DNA from: Agreia pratensis
GTDB lineage: Bacteria; Actinomycetota; Actinomycetes; Actinomycetales; Microbacteriaceae
Assembly: GCF_900177685.1 (NCBI RefSeq)
Contig: NZ_FXAY01000001.1
Span: 930,001-994,000 of the forward strand
Direction of reading: 5' to 3'
Length of the DNA: 64,000 nucleotides
Shown here: positions 54,054 to 62,109 of the stretch, piece after piece
Layout of the letters: every line of letters begins with the position of its first letter
How positions within the stretch are numbered: position 1 is the first letter of the stretch
Translations under genes and position numbers: made by a program
The notes under the pieces: generated by a model
Told to the model about the DNA's origin: nothing
Databases searched by the model: none
Seen by the model: the letters and a program-made list of their open reading frames with translations, nothing else

Positions 54054-55406
54054 TCAGCCGGCCGCCGTGTTGTACGCCGCGATCTGATCCGCAGCCTTCG
54101 ACTCGGCGTCCTTCATCGTCGATGTGACGTCGGCACCCTCGACGATCTGGTTGAACGCACCGATGACCGTGGCACGCACTGTCGGGAACGCGCCCGTACG
54201 GCATCCGGCTGCGGCCTGACTGGCCGGCGTGTTCGCCAGCTGACCGGCCATCGACGCGACGTTCGGATCGGCGAGCGACTGCTTGCCCACCGTGGTGTCA
54301 CCGGCCGCGGTGTTCGATGCAAGGTAGCCGGTGGCACTGGCCCATTCGGCCTGCACGTCGGCGGAGTGCAGATAGGTGAGGAACTCGTACGCCGCCTTCT
54401 GCTGAGCTTCGGAGTGCCCGTCGCCGGAGATCCACAGAGCGTTTCCGCCGATCACAACACCGGCATCCTTCGACTCGGAGGTCTTCGGGAAGGCAGCGAC
54501 CGTCGAGGCCGTCTTATTCGGGTCGGCGGTGGTGTACGCCCCAGAGGAGGTCATCATCATGCCCACCTTGTCGCTGGCGAATGCCGACACCATGGCGCTG
54601 TTGTCTGTGCCGGGATTCAGTGCGGTTCCGTCTGAGAACAGCTTCTGCAGCGTGCTCATAAACGCGACCTGCGTGGGCGAGGTCAGGTCGAGACCCGTGA
54701 CCTTGTCGGAGCCGCGGCCATTCTCGGGGGTGCAGAAGTTCTCGCCGCCCGAGGCAGACATCTCCTCGAGCATCCACGAGTCGCTCATGTTCATGGTCAT
54801 GCCGTACGCGCCCGACGCGGCGTGGATCTTCTCAGCCCAATCGGCGACCTCGGCCACCGTCGTCGGGGGCGTGTCCGGGTTGAGCCCGGCCTGGGTGACC
54901 AGGGATCGGTTCAGGTACAACACCGGCTGCGACACCGAGAACGGCATTGCCGCGAGGCCCCCGGATGCCGCCGCGTAGTACGAACTGACGACCGGCGGAA
55001 AACTGTCGGCGTCGAACGACGAGTCCTTGTCGGTGAAGGTTGACAGGGGCGTGGTCTTCTTCGAGTCGACCATGAAGCCCGTTGCGATGTCGTTCATCAT
55101 CAGCACATCGGGCGTCGATCCCGACTGCACGGCGGCGGTGTACTTGGTCTGCAGATCGGCATATGCGCCCTGAAACGAGGCGTCGACCGTGATCTTGCCC
55201 GCCTCTTGCGCGTTGAACTTCGACACGAGTGTGTCGAGCTCGGTTGCCGCGGGGCCCGTCATCGCGTGCCAGAACGTGAGGGTCACGGGTCCGGATGCGG
55301 TGGCCGAGTCGGCGTCGGAGCCGGCCGCCGCGCATCCGGAGAGGGCGAAGAGGAGCGCCGTGCCAGCGGCTGTAGCCGCGACGAGGGTGCGATGACGAAA
55401 GGACAT
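54054..55406 (-). CDS. UgpB-like carbohydrate ABC transporter binding lipoprotein
   Basis: 450 aa; AGAAGGAA precedes ATG 55406. The signal peptide ends in L-S-G-C (Cys about 25). The mature start VTLTFWHAMTGPAATELDTL resembles UgpB (glycerol-3-phosphate and glycerophosphodiester binding) more than maltose-type proteins, and GFMVDSKKTTPLSTF follows. It binds its ligand outside the membrane for the two permeases encoded upstream. No ATPase is encoded in the cluster, so it probably uses a shared MsiK/UgpC-type ATPase. The phosphate-ligand hint agrees with the phosphatase and phosphoesterase genes in the same regulon. Confidence 0.85.
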   Translation of the reverse strand: MSFRHRTLVAATAAGTALLFALSGCAAAGSDADSATASGPVTLTFWHAMTGPAATELDTLVSKFNAQEAGKITVDASFQGAYADLQTKYTAAVQSGSTPDVLMMNDIATGFMVDSKKTTPLSTFTDKDSSFDADSFPPVVSSYYAAASGGLAAMPFSVSQPVLYLNRSLVTQAGLNPDTPPTTVAEVADWAEKIHAASGAYGMTMNMSDSWMLEEMSASGGENFCTPENGRGSDKVTGLDLTSPTQVAFMSTLQKLFSDGTALNPGTDNSAMVSAFASDKVGMMMTSSGAYTTADPNKTASTVAAFPKTSESKDAGVVIGGNALWISGDGHSEAQQKAAYEFLTYLHSADVQAEWASATGYLASNTAAGDTTVGKQSLADPNVASMAGQLANTPASQAAAGCRTGAFPTVRATVIGAFNQIVEGADVTSTMKDAESKAADQIAAYNTAAG

Positions 55407-55450
55407 AGTTCGGGATTCCTTCTGCTCGGGTTCTAGGTGGTGATCGGGTT

Positions 55451-56296
55451 CTACTTGAGGGCGCCGGCTATGATGCCGCCGGCCAGAAATCGCTGCGCAA
55501 GGAGCACGACGATGAGTACGGGGAGGGTGACGATGGCGGCTCCAGCGAGCACGACGCCCACGTCGGTCGCCTCGGAGCTCGAGAGCTGGGCAATACCCAC
55601 CTGCACGGTTCGGTTGTCTGGTGAGTTGGTGACCAGGAGGGGCCAGAAGAATCCATTCCAGGCTGCCGTGGCACTGACCAGAGTCACCGAGATCAGCGTC
55701 GGCCGGACAACGGGCAACAGCATCGATCGAATGAAGCGGAAGTGTCCGGCCCCGTCGAGCAGCGCCGCGTCACGGAGCTCGCCCGGAAAACTCAGGAATG
55801 CCTGGCGGAACAGGAAGATGCTGAGAGCAGAGGCGACGAAGGGCAGGAAGACGGCGGTCACGGTGTCGATGAGGTGCCACGACGAGATCGTGAGGTAGTT
55901 GGCGATAAGGGTCGTCTCTGCCGGGATCATCATGCTCGACAGGAGGACCAGAAAGAGCGCTCGGGTGCCACGCAGGCGACAGAAGACGAGCGCGTACGCT
56001 GCGGCGATTCCGATCGTGACCTGGAGCAGCGTCTGGCAGACGGTGACCACGACACTGTTTCCGAATTGCTTTCCGAGCGGAATGACCTGGGTGGCACGGA
56101 TCACGTTGTCGAGCGTGAGATGAATGGGCACGAGCCCTTCCAACCCCTGATCGAGCCACGCCGTCGGCGTGAGGGCGCCCTCGAAGATGTAGTACAGCGG
56201 AAAGCACACGACGATCACCGCCGCGACGAGCCAGACATAGAGCAGCGCGCTGCGCATCCGGGCACGTTTCGACGCACGTCTTCTCGGCGGCCGCAT
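55451..56296 (-). CDS. carbohydrate ABC transporter permease (UgpE/MalG-like)
   Basis: 281 aa from ATG 56296 (ATGA overlap with the upstream permease). A very basic N-terminus (RPPRRRASKRAR) precedes six helices. The EAA motif is GELRDAALLDGAGHFRFIRSMLLP, split as ELRDAALLDGAGHFRF and IRSMLLPVVRP. It is the second channel subunit of the Ugp-like importer. A gap of 44 bases leads to the binding-protein gene. Confidence 0.88.
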   Translation of the reverse strand: MRPPRRRASKRARMRSALLYVWLVAAVIVVCFPLYYIFEGALTPTAWLDQGLEGLVPIHLTLDNVIRATQVIPLGKQFGNSVVVTVCQTLLQVTIGIAAAYALVFCRLRGTRALFLVLLSSMMIPAETTLIANYLTISSWHLIDTVTAVFLPFVASALSIFLFRQAFLSFPGELRDAALLDGAGHFRFIRSMLLPVVRPTLISVTLVSATAAWNGFFWPLLVTNSPDNRTVQVGIAQLSSSEATDVGVVLAGAAIVTLPVLIVVLLAQRFLAGGIIAGALK

Positions 56297-57240
56297 CAGT
56301 AGTTCACCCGCTTCTCGAGAACGCCGAATTGCACGAGTGACAACGCCAGCACGAGCACGAAGAGCACAACGCCGAGCGCAGCAGCCAGGCCGAAGTTGGC
56401 GCTGCCCGCACCGAATGCCGACTGGTAGATGTTGTAGACGAGAGTCGTGGTGGAGTTCGCCGGCCCGCCTCCCGTGAGGATCTGGATCTGACCGAACGTG
56501 GTGAGTGCCTCGACGGCCCCGGTCACCACGATGAAGAAGAGCGTGGGTGTCACCAGTGGCAGAGAGATCGACCAGAGGGTTCGAAGGGGTCCGGCGCCGT
56601 CGAGATGCGCGGCCTCGATGACGTCGTTGTCGATGGCCCCGAAGGCGCCGAGCATCAGCAGCACGGTGAACCCGATCGAGCCCCATACCGTGACCACGAT
56701 CACGCTCCCGAAAGCCCACTGCGTACTGGTGAAAAAGGGGATGGCAGAGCCGCCGAAGCGCGTGATCACCGAGTTGACGAGACCATTGCCCTGGGCGAGC
56801 ATGGCGGCGAATGCGACGGAGGCCGCCGAGACGCTGACGACCATGGGCGAGGTGAGCAGAGCCCGGAACACGGGGACGCCGCGGAGCTTCGTCGTCAGCG
56901 GAATGGTGATGAACAGCCCGAGCACGATGCGCCCGGCCACCACCGCCAGGCAGAACGCGCCGGTGCGCAGCATCGTGGCGATGAACTGCGGATCGGTGAA
57001 GATCGTGATGTAGTTCTTCGCGCCCACGAAGCCCGCGGCCTGGCCGAAGATATCTGTTCCCTGCGTGCTGAGCCAGAAGACCTTGCCGAGCGGATAGAAC
57101 ACGAAGACAGCGAATGCCGCGAAGGCGGGGAGAAGCAACGCGATGCCGACACGGCGATCAGAACGAAGCCAGGACTGCGCTGACGGCGCCCGGCGCCGAC
57201 TCAGCGCGACGCGTCGCTCTGTGGTGATGGAGGCCGACAT
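56296..57240 (-). CDS. carbohydrate ABC transporter permease (UgpA/MalF-like)
   Basis: 314 aa from ATG 57240. Six helices are preceded by a basic N-terminus. LKVFWLSTQGTDIFGQ-like sequence after helix 1 and the EAA loop DVIEAAHLDGAGPLRTLWSI are typical of UgpA/LacF permeases. It is first in the leftward operon ugpA-ugpE-ugpB. The palindrome AGGGAACGTTCCCT lies 20 bases upstream of its start, where LacI binding would block it. Confidence 0.88.
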   Translation of the reverse strand: MSASITTERRVALSRRRAPSAQSWLRSDRRVGIALLLPAFAAFAVFVFYPLGKVFWLSTQGTDIFGQAAGFVGAKNYITIFTDPQFIATMLRTGAFCLAVVAGRIVLGLFITIPLTTKLRGVPVFRALLTSPMVVSVSAASVAFAAMLAQGNGLVNSVITRFGGSAIPFFTSTQWAFGSVIVVTVWGSIGFTVLLMLGAFGAIDNDVIEAAHLDGAGPLRTLWSISLPLVTPTLFFIVVTGAVEALTTFGQIQILTGGGPANSTTTLVYNIYQSAFGAGSANFGLAAALGVVLFVLVLALSLVQFGVLEKRVNY

Positions 57241-57260
57241 TCAGCATCCTTTCGGATAAT

Positions 57261-57274
57261 AGGGAACGTTCCCT
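57261..57274. promoter_or_regulatory. LacI-family operator, copy 1
   Basis: AGGGAACGTTCCCT is a perfect 14-base palindrome with the central CG usual in LacI-family sites. It lies in the 164-base divergent region between the ugpA-like gene and the IMPase gene and can control both. An identical copy is at 58996-59009. Confidence 0.85.
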
Positions 57275-57404
57275 TTCTGGAACGGGTCAACTCTCCGACA
57301 TCCCCACCGGTGCGGTCAAGCGGCACGAGCATCCGGTCGCCGAGCGTTCACGCGTCGTTAAGGAAGACCTGAATCAATCCCTATCAACCCGAACAGGAGC
57401 ACCC

Positions 57405-58238
57405 ATGACCCCCGACACGAATGACGACCCCAACGAGCTCGTGCGTCTCGCCGAGAACGCAGCTCGAACCGCCGCCCCCGCCCTCATCGCGGGGTTCCGA
57501 TCCGAGATGGACATCTCGTTCAAGCGAGACGCCCACGACGTGGTCACCAAGTACGACCGCGAAGCCGAACGCGTGATCAGCGAGGTGCTGCAGTCAGGCG
57601 CCCCCGGCTCACAGATTCTCGGCGAGGAGACAGGCAGCTCAGGAGAGGCGCGGCTGCGCTGGATCATCGACCCCATCGACGGCACGGCGAACTTCGCGCG
57701 CGGCCTCGCCTACTGGTGCGTCTCGATCGCCGCCGAGGTCGATGGCGAGGTGGTCGCGGGAGTTGTACTCGACCCGATGGCAGACCACCTCTTCGCCGCG
57801 GCCGACGGCGAGGCCACCCTTGACGGCACGCCCATGCGATCAGCCTCGGCCTCCGACGACCGCTCCACCCTGCTCACGAGCTTTCCGAACCAGCACGATG
57901 TCGATCTGCTCGGCGACGCAGCTTTCGAGCTGCTCGCTCAGATCACGAACGACTACCAGCACCACCACAGCACCGGCAGCGGTGCGCTGAATCTGGCGCA
58001 TGTCGCGGCCGGCTGGTCTGATGCGACGATGGGCTTCGACACGAGCCCGTGGGATGTCGCGGCCGGCGCTCACATTCTGCGTCGCGCGGGCGGCAACTAC
58101 GCCGGCTTCCGCGAGGGAGTCGCCGTCGACCGCCCGCAAGAGAGCCTCGATTATGTGGCGACGGGAGCGGGCGGCGACCACAGCGCCCTCATCGCTCGGG
58201 TGCGCGAGCTCTCGTCTCGCTGGTTCCCGGCGGCCTAG
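57405..58238 (+). CDS. inositol monophosphatase-family phosphatase
   Basis: 277 aa; AGGAG precedes ATG 57405. The lithium-sensitive phosphatase motifs are complete: GEETG (73-77), WIIDPIDGTANF (86-97, metal Asp/Asp and Thr) and WDVAAG (about 216-221), followed by LRRAGG. Family members remove phosphate from inositol-1-phosphate, histidinol phosphate, fructose-1,6-bisphosphate or PAP; this one is closest in motif style to inositol monophosphatase. It diverges from the Ugp-like operon across a LacI operator, which places it in a catabolic setting rather than histidine synthesis. Confidence 0.88.
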   Translation: MTPDTNDDPNELVRLAENAARTAAPALIAGFRSEMDISFKRDAHDVVTKYDREAERVISEVLQSGAPGSQILGEETGSSGEARLRWIIDPIDGTANFARGLAYWCVSIAAEVDGEVVAGVVLDPMADHLFAAADGEATLDGTPMRSASASDDRSTLLTSFPNQHDVDLLGDAAFELLAQITNDYQHHHSTGSGALNLAHVAAGWSDATMGFDTSPWDVAAGAHILRRAGGNYAGFREGVAVDRPQESLDYVATGAGGDHSALIARVRELSSRWFPAA

Positions 58239-58245
58239 CAAGAGA

Positions 58246-58294
58246 CCGGATGCCGCGGGCCGCCGCAGATGCGGCCGCGGCCCGCGGCATCCGG
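58246..58294. terminator. bidirectional hairpin terminator
   Basis: Perfect 18-base arms CCGGATGCCGCGGGCCGC (58246-58263) and GCGGCCCGCGGCATCCGG (58277-58294) with a 13-base loop. It fills the gap between the convergent IMPase and 2H-phosphoesterase genes (stops at 58238 and 58303). Confidence 0.9.
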
Positions 58295-58302
58295 CCCCGG
58301 AG

Positions 58303-58959
58303 TTACTCGCCGGTCAGCTCCCAGCTGTGCACGTGCTCCCACGTCATCGTCTTCCACCAGCGACCCGACCAATCGGGGCTGGCCGTGCGATACATCACAA
58401 CATTGCGCCCTGCGAACGAGGTCGGCACGGGTACCTCGAGCTCTGCGATGAACTCGCCCACCTCGTCGCGCAGATCAGGCCTCTCGTAGAGGTCGTGCGA
58501 GGCCAGCGACAGATGCCCGCGAAACAGCTCGGGCACGAAGTCATTGGGCAACGGGTTGTTCATGGGGCGCCTGAACCTCTCGACGGTGGCCTCGATGTCT
58601 CGAGCGAGGCTCACGAGCGCATCATTCACGGTGCCGTCGGCGTTCTGGCTCACGTCGTAGACATAGCCCATTCCCGGCGACCGGATGCCCGCGTTGTGCA
58701 CCTCGAATGCCTCGCGCTCCGCGAGCAGCGCGGTCACAGCCGCGATGACCTCGTTCTCGTTGAAGCCGAAAGGCTGGCTGCCGACGAGGGTGGCGTGCGG
58801 GGGAAACGCACCCGCCGAGAGCAGCCCGTACTGGGCTCGCAGCTGGTCGGTGATCACGGTCACGGCGCGGCAGGTCTTCGCGTCGGGGCGCAGGTAGATG
58901 CCGTAGCGGTAGGGGTCGCTGTCGTCGCGGGGCAGCTTGTGGGCGATGTGGTCGTTCAC
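58303..58959 (-). CDS. 2H phosphoesterase-superfamily protein (2'-5' RNA ligase/cyclic phosphodiesterase fold)
   Basis: 218 aa. Two H-x-(T/S) motifs mark the fold: PPHATLVG with His55 and Thr57, and RGHLSLAS with His149 and Ser151, about 94 residues apart. The superfamily includes RNA 2',3'-cyclic phosphodiesterases, 2'-5' ligases and enzymes that open sugar cyclic phosphates. It is cytosolic, with no signal peptide. A 16-base LacI-type palindrome lies 36 bases before its start. Co-regulation with an ABC importer and a phosphatase suggests it acts on an imported small cyclic or diester phosphate, not RNA. Confidence 0.82.
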   Translation of the reverse strand: MNDHIAHKLPRDDSDPYRYGIYLRPDAKTCRAVTVITDQLRAQYGLLSAGAFPPHATLVGSQPFGFNENEVIAAVTALLAEREAFEVHNAGIRSPGMGYVYDVSQNADGTVNDALVSLARDIEATVERFRRPMNNPLPNDFVPELFRGHLSLASHDLYERPDLRDEVGEFIAELEVPVPTSFAGRNVVMYRTASPDWSGRWWKTMTWEHVHSWELTGE

Positions 58960-58994
58960 ACGATCTCGCTTTCTGAGGTGAGTGTCGTTCGGGA

Positions 58995-59010
58995 TAGGGA
59001 ACGTTCCCTA
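58995..59010 (-). promoter_or_regulatory. LacI-family operator, copy 2
   Basis: TAGGGAACGTTCCCTA is a perfect 16-base palindrome whose core equals copy 1. It lies between the lacI stop and the 2H-phosphoesterase start, giving that gene its own regulated promoter. Confidence 0.85.
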
Positions 59011-59089
59011 TTGTCTGACACAACAACGACGAGACACGTGAACGCCCAGGCGTCCAGTTAGTGAACGAACGGTAACGACGGTTCTCGGC

Positions 59090-60166
59090 CTACGCCGACA
59101 GAGCCGCGGCCGTTCTGCCCGGGATGAGCTCGCCGTCGATCGAGCGATGCCGCGCCCCCTGCGACAGACCTTCGATCTGGTCGACCACATCGTCGACAGA
59201 CAGTCGACCGATGAGATTCAGCGGCTGGCGCCACGAGGTGAATCCGAGAAGGCTCGACGTGAAGGGCTTCACCCCGTCGTAGCCGGTCACGGAGATGTCG
59301 TTCGGGGCGGTAAGGCCTCGCAGCTGCAGCGACTCGAGAACCGCGAGAGCCCACGAGTCGCTCGGCGCCATCAGGGCGGTGACGCCGCCGGCGTCGAGGA
59401 TCGCCTGCACGATGCTGTCGGTGCCCTCGATCTCGAGGCCGTAGTCCTCGCAGCGGAACGGCAGAACGTCGACCCCGGCGTCACGCAGGTGCTGCACCAT
59501 GGCCTCGGTTCTCGCCGACTGGGTGAGCGAGGATGCCGCCGTGTGCGTCATCACGGCGACCCGCCGGTGGCCGAGCTGAACGACGCGTTCGGCCATTCCC
59601 CGGCCTCCCCCGACCTCGTCGCAGTAGACGCTGCTCACCGATGGGTCGGTCTCAGGCCGGCCCGCGATGACAGTGGGAATGCGATGTGCGAAGGGAATGA
59701 TGTCTTCGACGGGCAGCGCACCGCTGCACACGATCAACCCCTCGACGCGAAGCGACACCAGAGTCTCGAGAGCGCGGCGCTCCTCCTCGATCGAGAAAGA
59801 GCCGGATCCGGTGGCCGTTACCGCTCGGTATCCCCGGGCCGATGCCTGTTCCTGGAACGCCGTGAGGAGGTGACCATAGAACGGCGTCGCGGCATCCCGA
59901 ACGAAGACACCCAACGTATGAGTGCGATGAGCCGACATGCCTCGCGCGTTGGCGTTAGCGACGTACCCCATCGCCTCTGCCGCCGCTTTGACCTTCGTGA
60001 CGGTACGCGCAGCCACCCCGGGCGCGCCCGACAGAGCCCTCGAGACGACCGACTTCGAGACGCCCGCGGCCGCTGCGACATCGTGGATGGTGGGGACCGA
60101 ACCGGGAGGGCGCTCGCCCGGCGCGCGACCCACGGGCTCATTGTCTTCGGGGGTCAGCTCGCGCAC
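59090..60166 (-). CDS. LacI-family regulator of the Ugp/IMPase/2H-phosphoesterase genes
   Basis: 358 aa. The helix-turn-helix and hinge are VPTIHDVAAAAGVSKSVVSR and ALSGAPGVAARTVTKV (about 24-59). The periplasmic-binding-protein-like sensor domain follows (TLGVFVRDAATPFYGHL, then SVTGYDGVKPF). GTG 60166 begins directly after AGGAGG with no spacer, so GTG 60133 is an alternative start; both keep the DNA-binding domain. It lies 4 bases after the tetR stop, so the two may be cotranscribed. Two matching palindromes nearby are its likely operators. Confidence 0.88.
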   Translation of the reverse strand: MRELTPEDNEPVGRAPGERPPGSVPTIHDVAAAAGVSKSVVSRALSGAPGVAARTVTKVKAAAEAMGYVANANARGMSAHRTHTLGVFVRDAATPFYGHLLTAFQEQASARGYRAVTATGSGSFSIEEERRALETLVSLRVEGLIVCSGALPVEDIIPFAHRIPTVIAGRPETDPSVSSVYCDEVGGGRGMAERVVQLGHRRVAVMTHTAASSLTQSARTEAMVQHLRDAGVDVLPFRCEDYGLEIEGTDSIVQAILDAGGVTALMAPSDSWALAVLESLQLRGLTAPNDISVTGYDGVKPFTSSLLGFTSWRQPLNLIGRLSVDDVVDQIEGLSQGARHRSIDGELIPGRTAAALSA

Positions 60167-60170
60167 CCTC

Positions 60171-60770
60171 CTACGCTATCGGGCGTGCGACCGCGGTAGT
60201 GGCTTCGAGCACCAGCTCGAGCGCCTGCCGCTGACGGCTCGCCGGCCACCGCTCTGGATCGCCCGCCGCGAGGGTCGACACACCTTCGACGGCAGCTGCC
60301 AAGGTCGACGCCCGCTCACGAGCACCCACCGCATCACTGGCGCCCGACGCTTCGAGCAGTCGTACCAGACGCGTCGCAAATGCCCGACTGTGCAGCGCAT
60401 GACGCTCGGCCAGAATCGGGTCACTCAATGCGGCGGCCAGAAAGCCGATCCAGACCCTGGCTTCGGCGAGCTTCTCGGAGTCGCTCGGCAGGGCGTGGAA
60501 GACGACATCGCGCAGTGCCGTCGCCGCATCGGCAGCATCGCTTTCGAGCGCGTCCGAGCGCACCCGCGTGCGCTCGTGCAGAACGTCGCGTGCGTGCAGG
60601 AGCAGTTCTCGCTTGTCGCGGAAGGTATGCAGGACAAGACCGGTCGAGCACCCCGCTCGTTCTGCGACCGCCCGGAGCGTCAACCCGGTCGGCCCGCGGT
60701 CGGCGAGAGTGAGAAAGACTGCTTCAGACAAGCGCTGTCGAGTCGCTTCGTCATCTCGAACACGGGGCAT
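60171..60770 (-). CDS. TetR-family regulator
   Basis: 199 aa from ATG 60770. The helix-turn-helix LRAVAERAGCSTGLVLHTFRDKREL (about 32-56) is typical. The ligand domain begins with DVLHERTRVRSDA. It is divergent from the GNAT gene, and the 51 bases between them are largely filled by two overlapping palindromes (60778-60810), so it probably represses itself and the acetyltransferase. It is followed without a gap by lacI. Confidence 0.88.
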   Translation of the reverse strand: MPRVRDDEATRQRLSEAVFLTLADRGPTGLTLRAVAERAGCSTGLVLHTFRDKRELLLHARDVLHERTRVRSDALESDAADAATALRDVVFHALPSDSEKLAEARVWIGFLAAALSDPILAERHALHSRAFATRLVRLLEASGASDAVGARERASTLAAAVEGVSTLAAGDPERWPASRQRQALELVLEATTAVARPIA

Positions 60771-60777
60771 GACTACA

Positions 60778-60810
60778 CCGTAACATCTGTTACCGTAACG
60801 ATTGTCACCG
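60778..60810. promoter_or_regulatory. two overlapping TetR operators
   Basis: CCGTAACATCTGTTACCG (60778-60795; GTAACA/TGTTAC perfect) and CCGTAACGATTGTCACCG (60793-60810) share the same 18-base frame and overlap by 3 bases. They lie between the divergent tetR and GNAT starts. Confidence 0.75.
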
Positions 60811-60821
60811 AAAGGACCTCG

Positions 60822-61316
60822 ATGAACTGGAAGATCGCCCCCGTCGACTACGACCACCCCGACGCCGATCGGCTGAGACGTGAACAGCGCCGAGAACTCG
60901 ACGCGCGATACGGAAGCAGCGACCACGAACCAGGAATCCCTCCCTCCGCCGACGACGTTCCCGTGTTTCTGGTCGCCACAGATCCCTCCGGCCGCGCCAT
61001 CGCCTGCGGAGGGCTGCGCCCCCTCGACGATACGGTCGTCGGAGCGCACTCCGTAGAGATCAAACGAATGTATGTGGTGCCGCAGGCTCGAGGCACAGGG
61101 GTGGCGACCGCCGTCCTGAGAGCCCTCGAGGCCGCGGCCGCCACGTTGGGAGCGCATCGCGTCGTCTTGGAGACGGGAACCCAGCAGCCCGACGCCATCC
61201 GGTTCTACGAGCGCGAGGGCTACGAGAGCATTCCCCTTTTCGGGTCATATATCGGAGGGGCCGAGTCGGTGTGCTTCGGACGACCCGTTTCTGCCGTCAC
61301 TCCAGCTGCGCCATGA
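60822..61316 (+). CDS. GNAT-family N-acetyltransferase
   Basis: 164 aa; AAAGGA precedes ATG 60822. The acetyl-CoA motif A is VEIKRMYVVPQARGTGVATAVLRALE (Q-x-R-G-x-G-x-A near 90-95), and FYEREGYESIPLFGSY is motif B. It transfers acetyl from acetyl-CoA to an amine; the substrate is unknown, possibly an antibiotic or toxic amine given the TetR partner. Its last 20 bases overlap the convergent HAD gene. Confidence 0.88.
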   Translation: MNWKIAPVDYDHPDADRLRREQRRELDARYGSSDHEPGIPPSADDVPVFLVATDPSGRAIACGGLRPLDDTVVGAHSVEIKRMYVVPQARGTGVATAVLRALEAAAATLGAHRVVLETGTQQPDAIRFYEREGYESIPLFGSYIGGAESVCFGRPVSAVTPAAP

Positions 61317-61971
61317 CGGCTTCTTCAATGCCCTCACGGTGTGCGCCGTAACGATCCACCAGCAAGGCACTCATGCCTACCGCACGTGCCCCATCGATGT
61401 CATGCAGGGGGTTGTCTCCCACGAACAGACATTCCTGCGGCGCGACGCTGAGGCCCGCCGCCAGCAGGCGAAAGGCCGCGGGATCGGGTTTCTGCACGCC
61501 GATGCTCTCGGAGATGCAGACGTGGTCGAACACCTCGAGCAGTCCGGTGACGCGCAACTTGTCGAGTTGCTGCTCCTCAGCCCCGTTCGTCAGCAGCCCC
61601 ACCCGGCGCCCCGTGGCCTTCACCCGCTGCACCAGCTCTACGCTGTCTTCGAAGGAACGCCAGGCCGCCCTGTAGCCCCTCAGGTACAGGGCGAACAGCG
61701 CGTCGAGGTCGGCCGCCTCGGTGGGAGCCTGCACTCCCAGTGCCGGCAGCACGGTTCGTAGTCGCTCGCGGCGCTGCTCCTGAAAGTCGATCCGTCGCGA
61801 GCGCCAACGTTCGAGCTGTTCCTCTTCGGCGGCGAACCAGAGTGCGCGGGCATCCTGCGAGGGCCCGATTCCGAGCGATTCGAGAAAACGGTCGACACCG
61901 ACGATCGCCGAACCGCGATGGTCGAACAGCGTGCCGTCGAGGTCGAACCCCACCGCTCGAATCTCGACCAT
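61297..61971 (-). CDS. HAD-family hydrolase (PGPase/haloacid dehalogenase-like phosphatase)
   Basis: 224 aa. The HAD motifs are in order: GFDLDGTLFD (Asp10, Asp12), VGLLTNG (motif II), GVQKPDP (motif III lysine) and VGDNPLHDIDGA (motif IV). The helical cap (about 16-100) makes it a C1-type small-molecule phosphatase. The substrate is unknown. It is convergent with the GNAT gene, with a 20-base overlap of coding ends, and divergent from the esterase gene. Confidence 0.88.
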   Translation of the reverse strand: MVEIRAVGFDLDGTLFDHRGSAIVGVDRFLESLGIGPSQDARALWFAAEEEQLERWRSRRIDFQEQRRERLRTVLPALGVQAPTEAADLDALFALYLRGYRAAWRSFEDSVELVQRVKATGRRVGLLTNGAEEQQLDKLRVTGLLEVFDHVCISESIGVQKPDPAAFRLLAAGLSVAPQECLFVGDNPLHDIDGARAVGMSALLVDRYGAHREGIEEAVMAQLE

Positions 61972-62064
61972 GACTACACCTGTCTTTCACCGCGCTCACG
62001 AAACCGGTCTGCCGCTCGGCGTACGGCTGAGTTCAGCCTGCCAACTCGCTCGATCATTCAGATC

Positions 62065-62080
62065 TTTCACTTCAGTGAAA
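62065..62080. promoter_or_regulatory. palindrome upstream of the esterase gene
   Basis: TTTCACTTCAGTGAAA has perfect 7-base arms with a 2-base centre and lies 29 bases before the GTG. It looks like a TetR- or GntR-type operator, but no cognate regulator is adjacent. Confidence 0.5.
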
Positions 62081-62109
62081 CATGAGATGGTGTCACCAGG
62101 AGGCGCGCT

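Noticed and set aside
57405-58238. IMPase gene as histidinol-phosphatase (hisN)
   Set aside because: No histidine-synthesis gene is near, and the shared LacI operator with a sugar-type importer points to catabolism.
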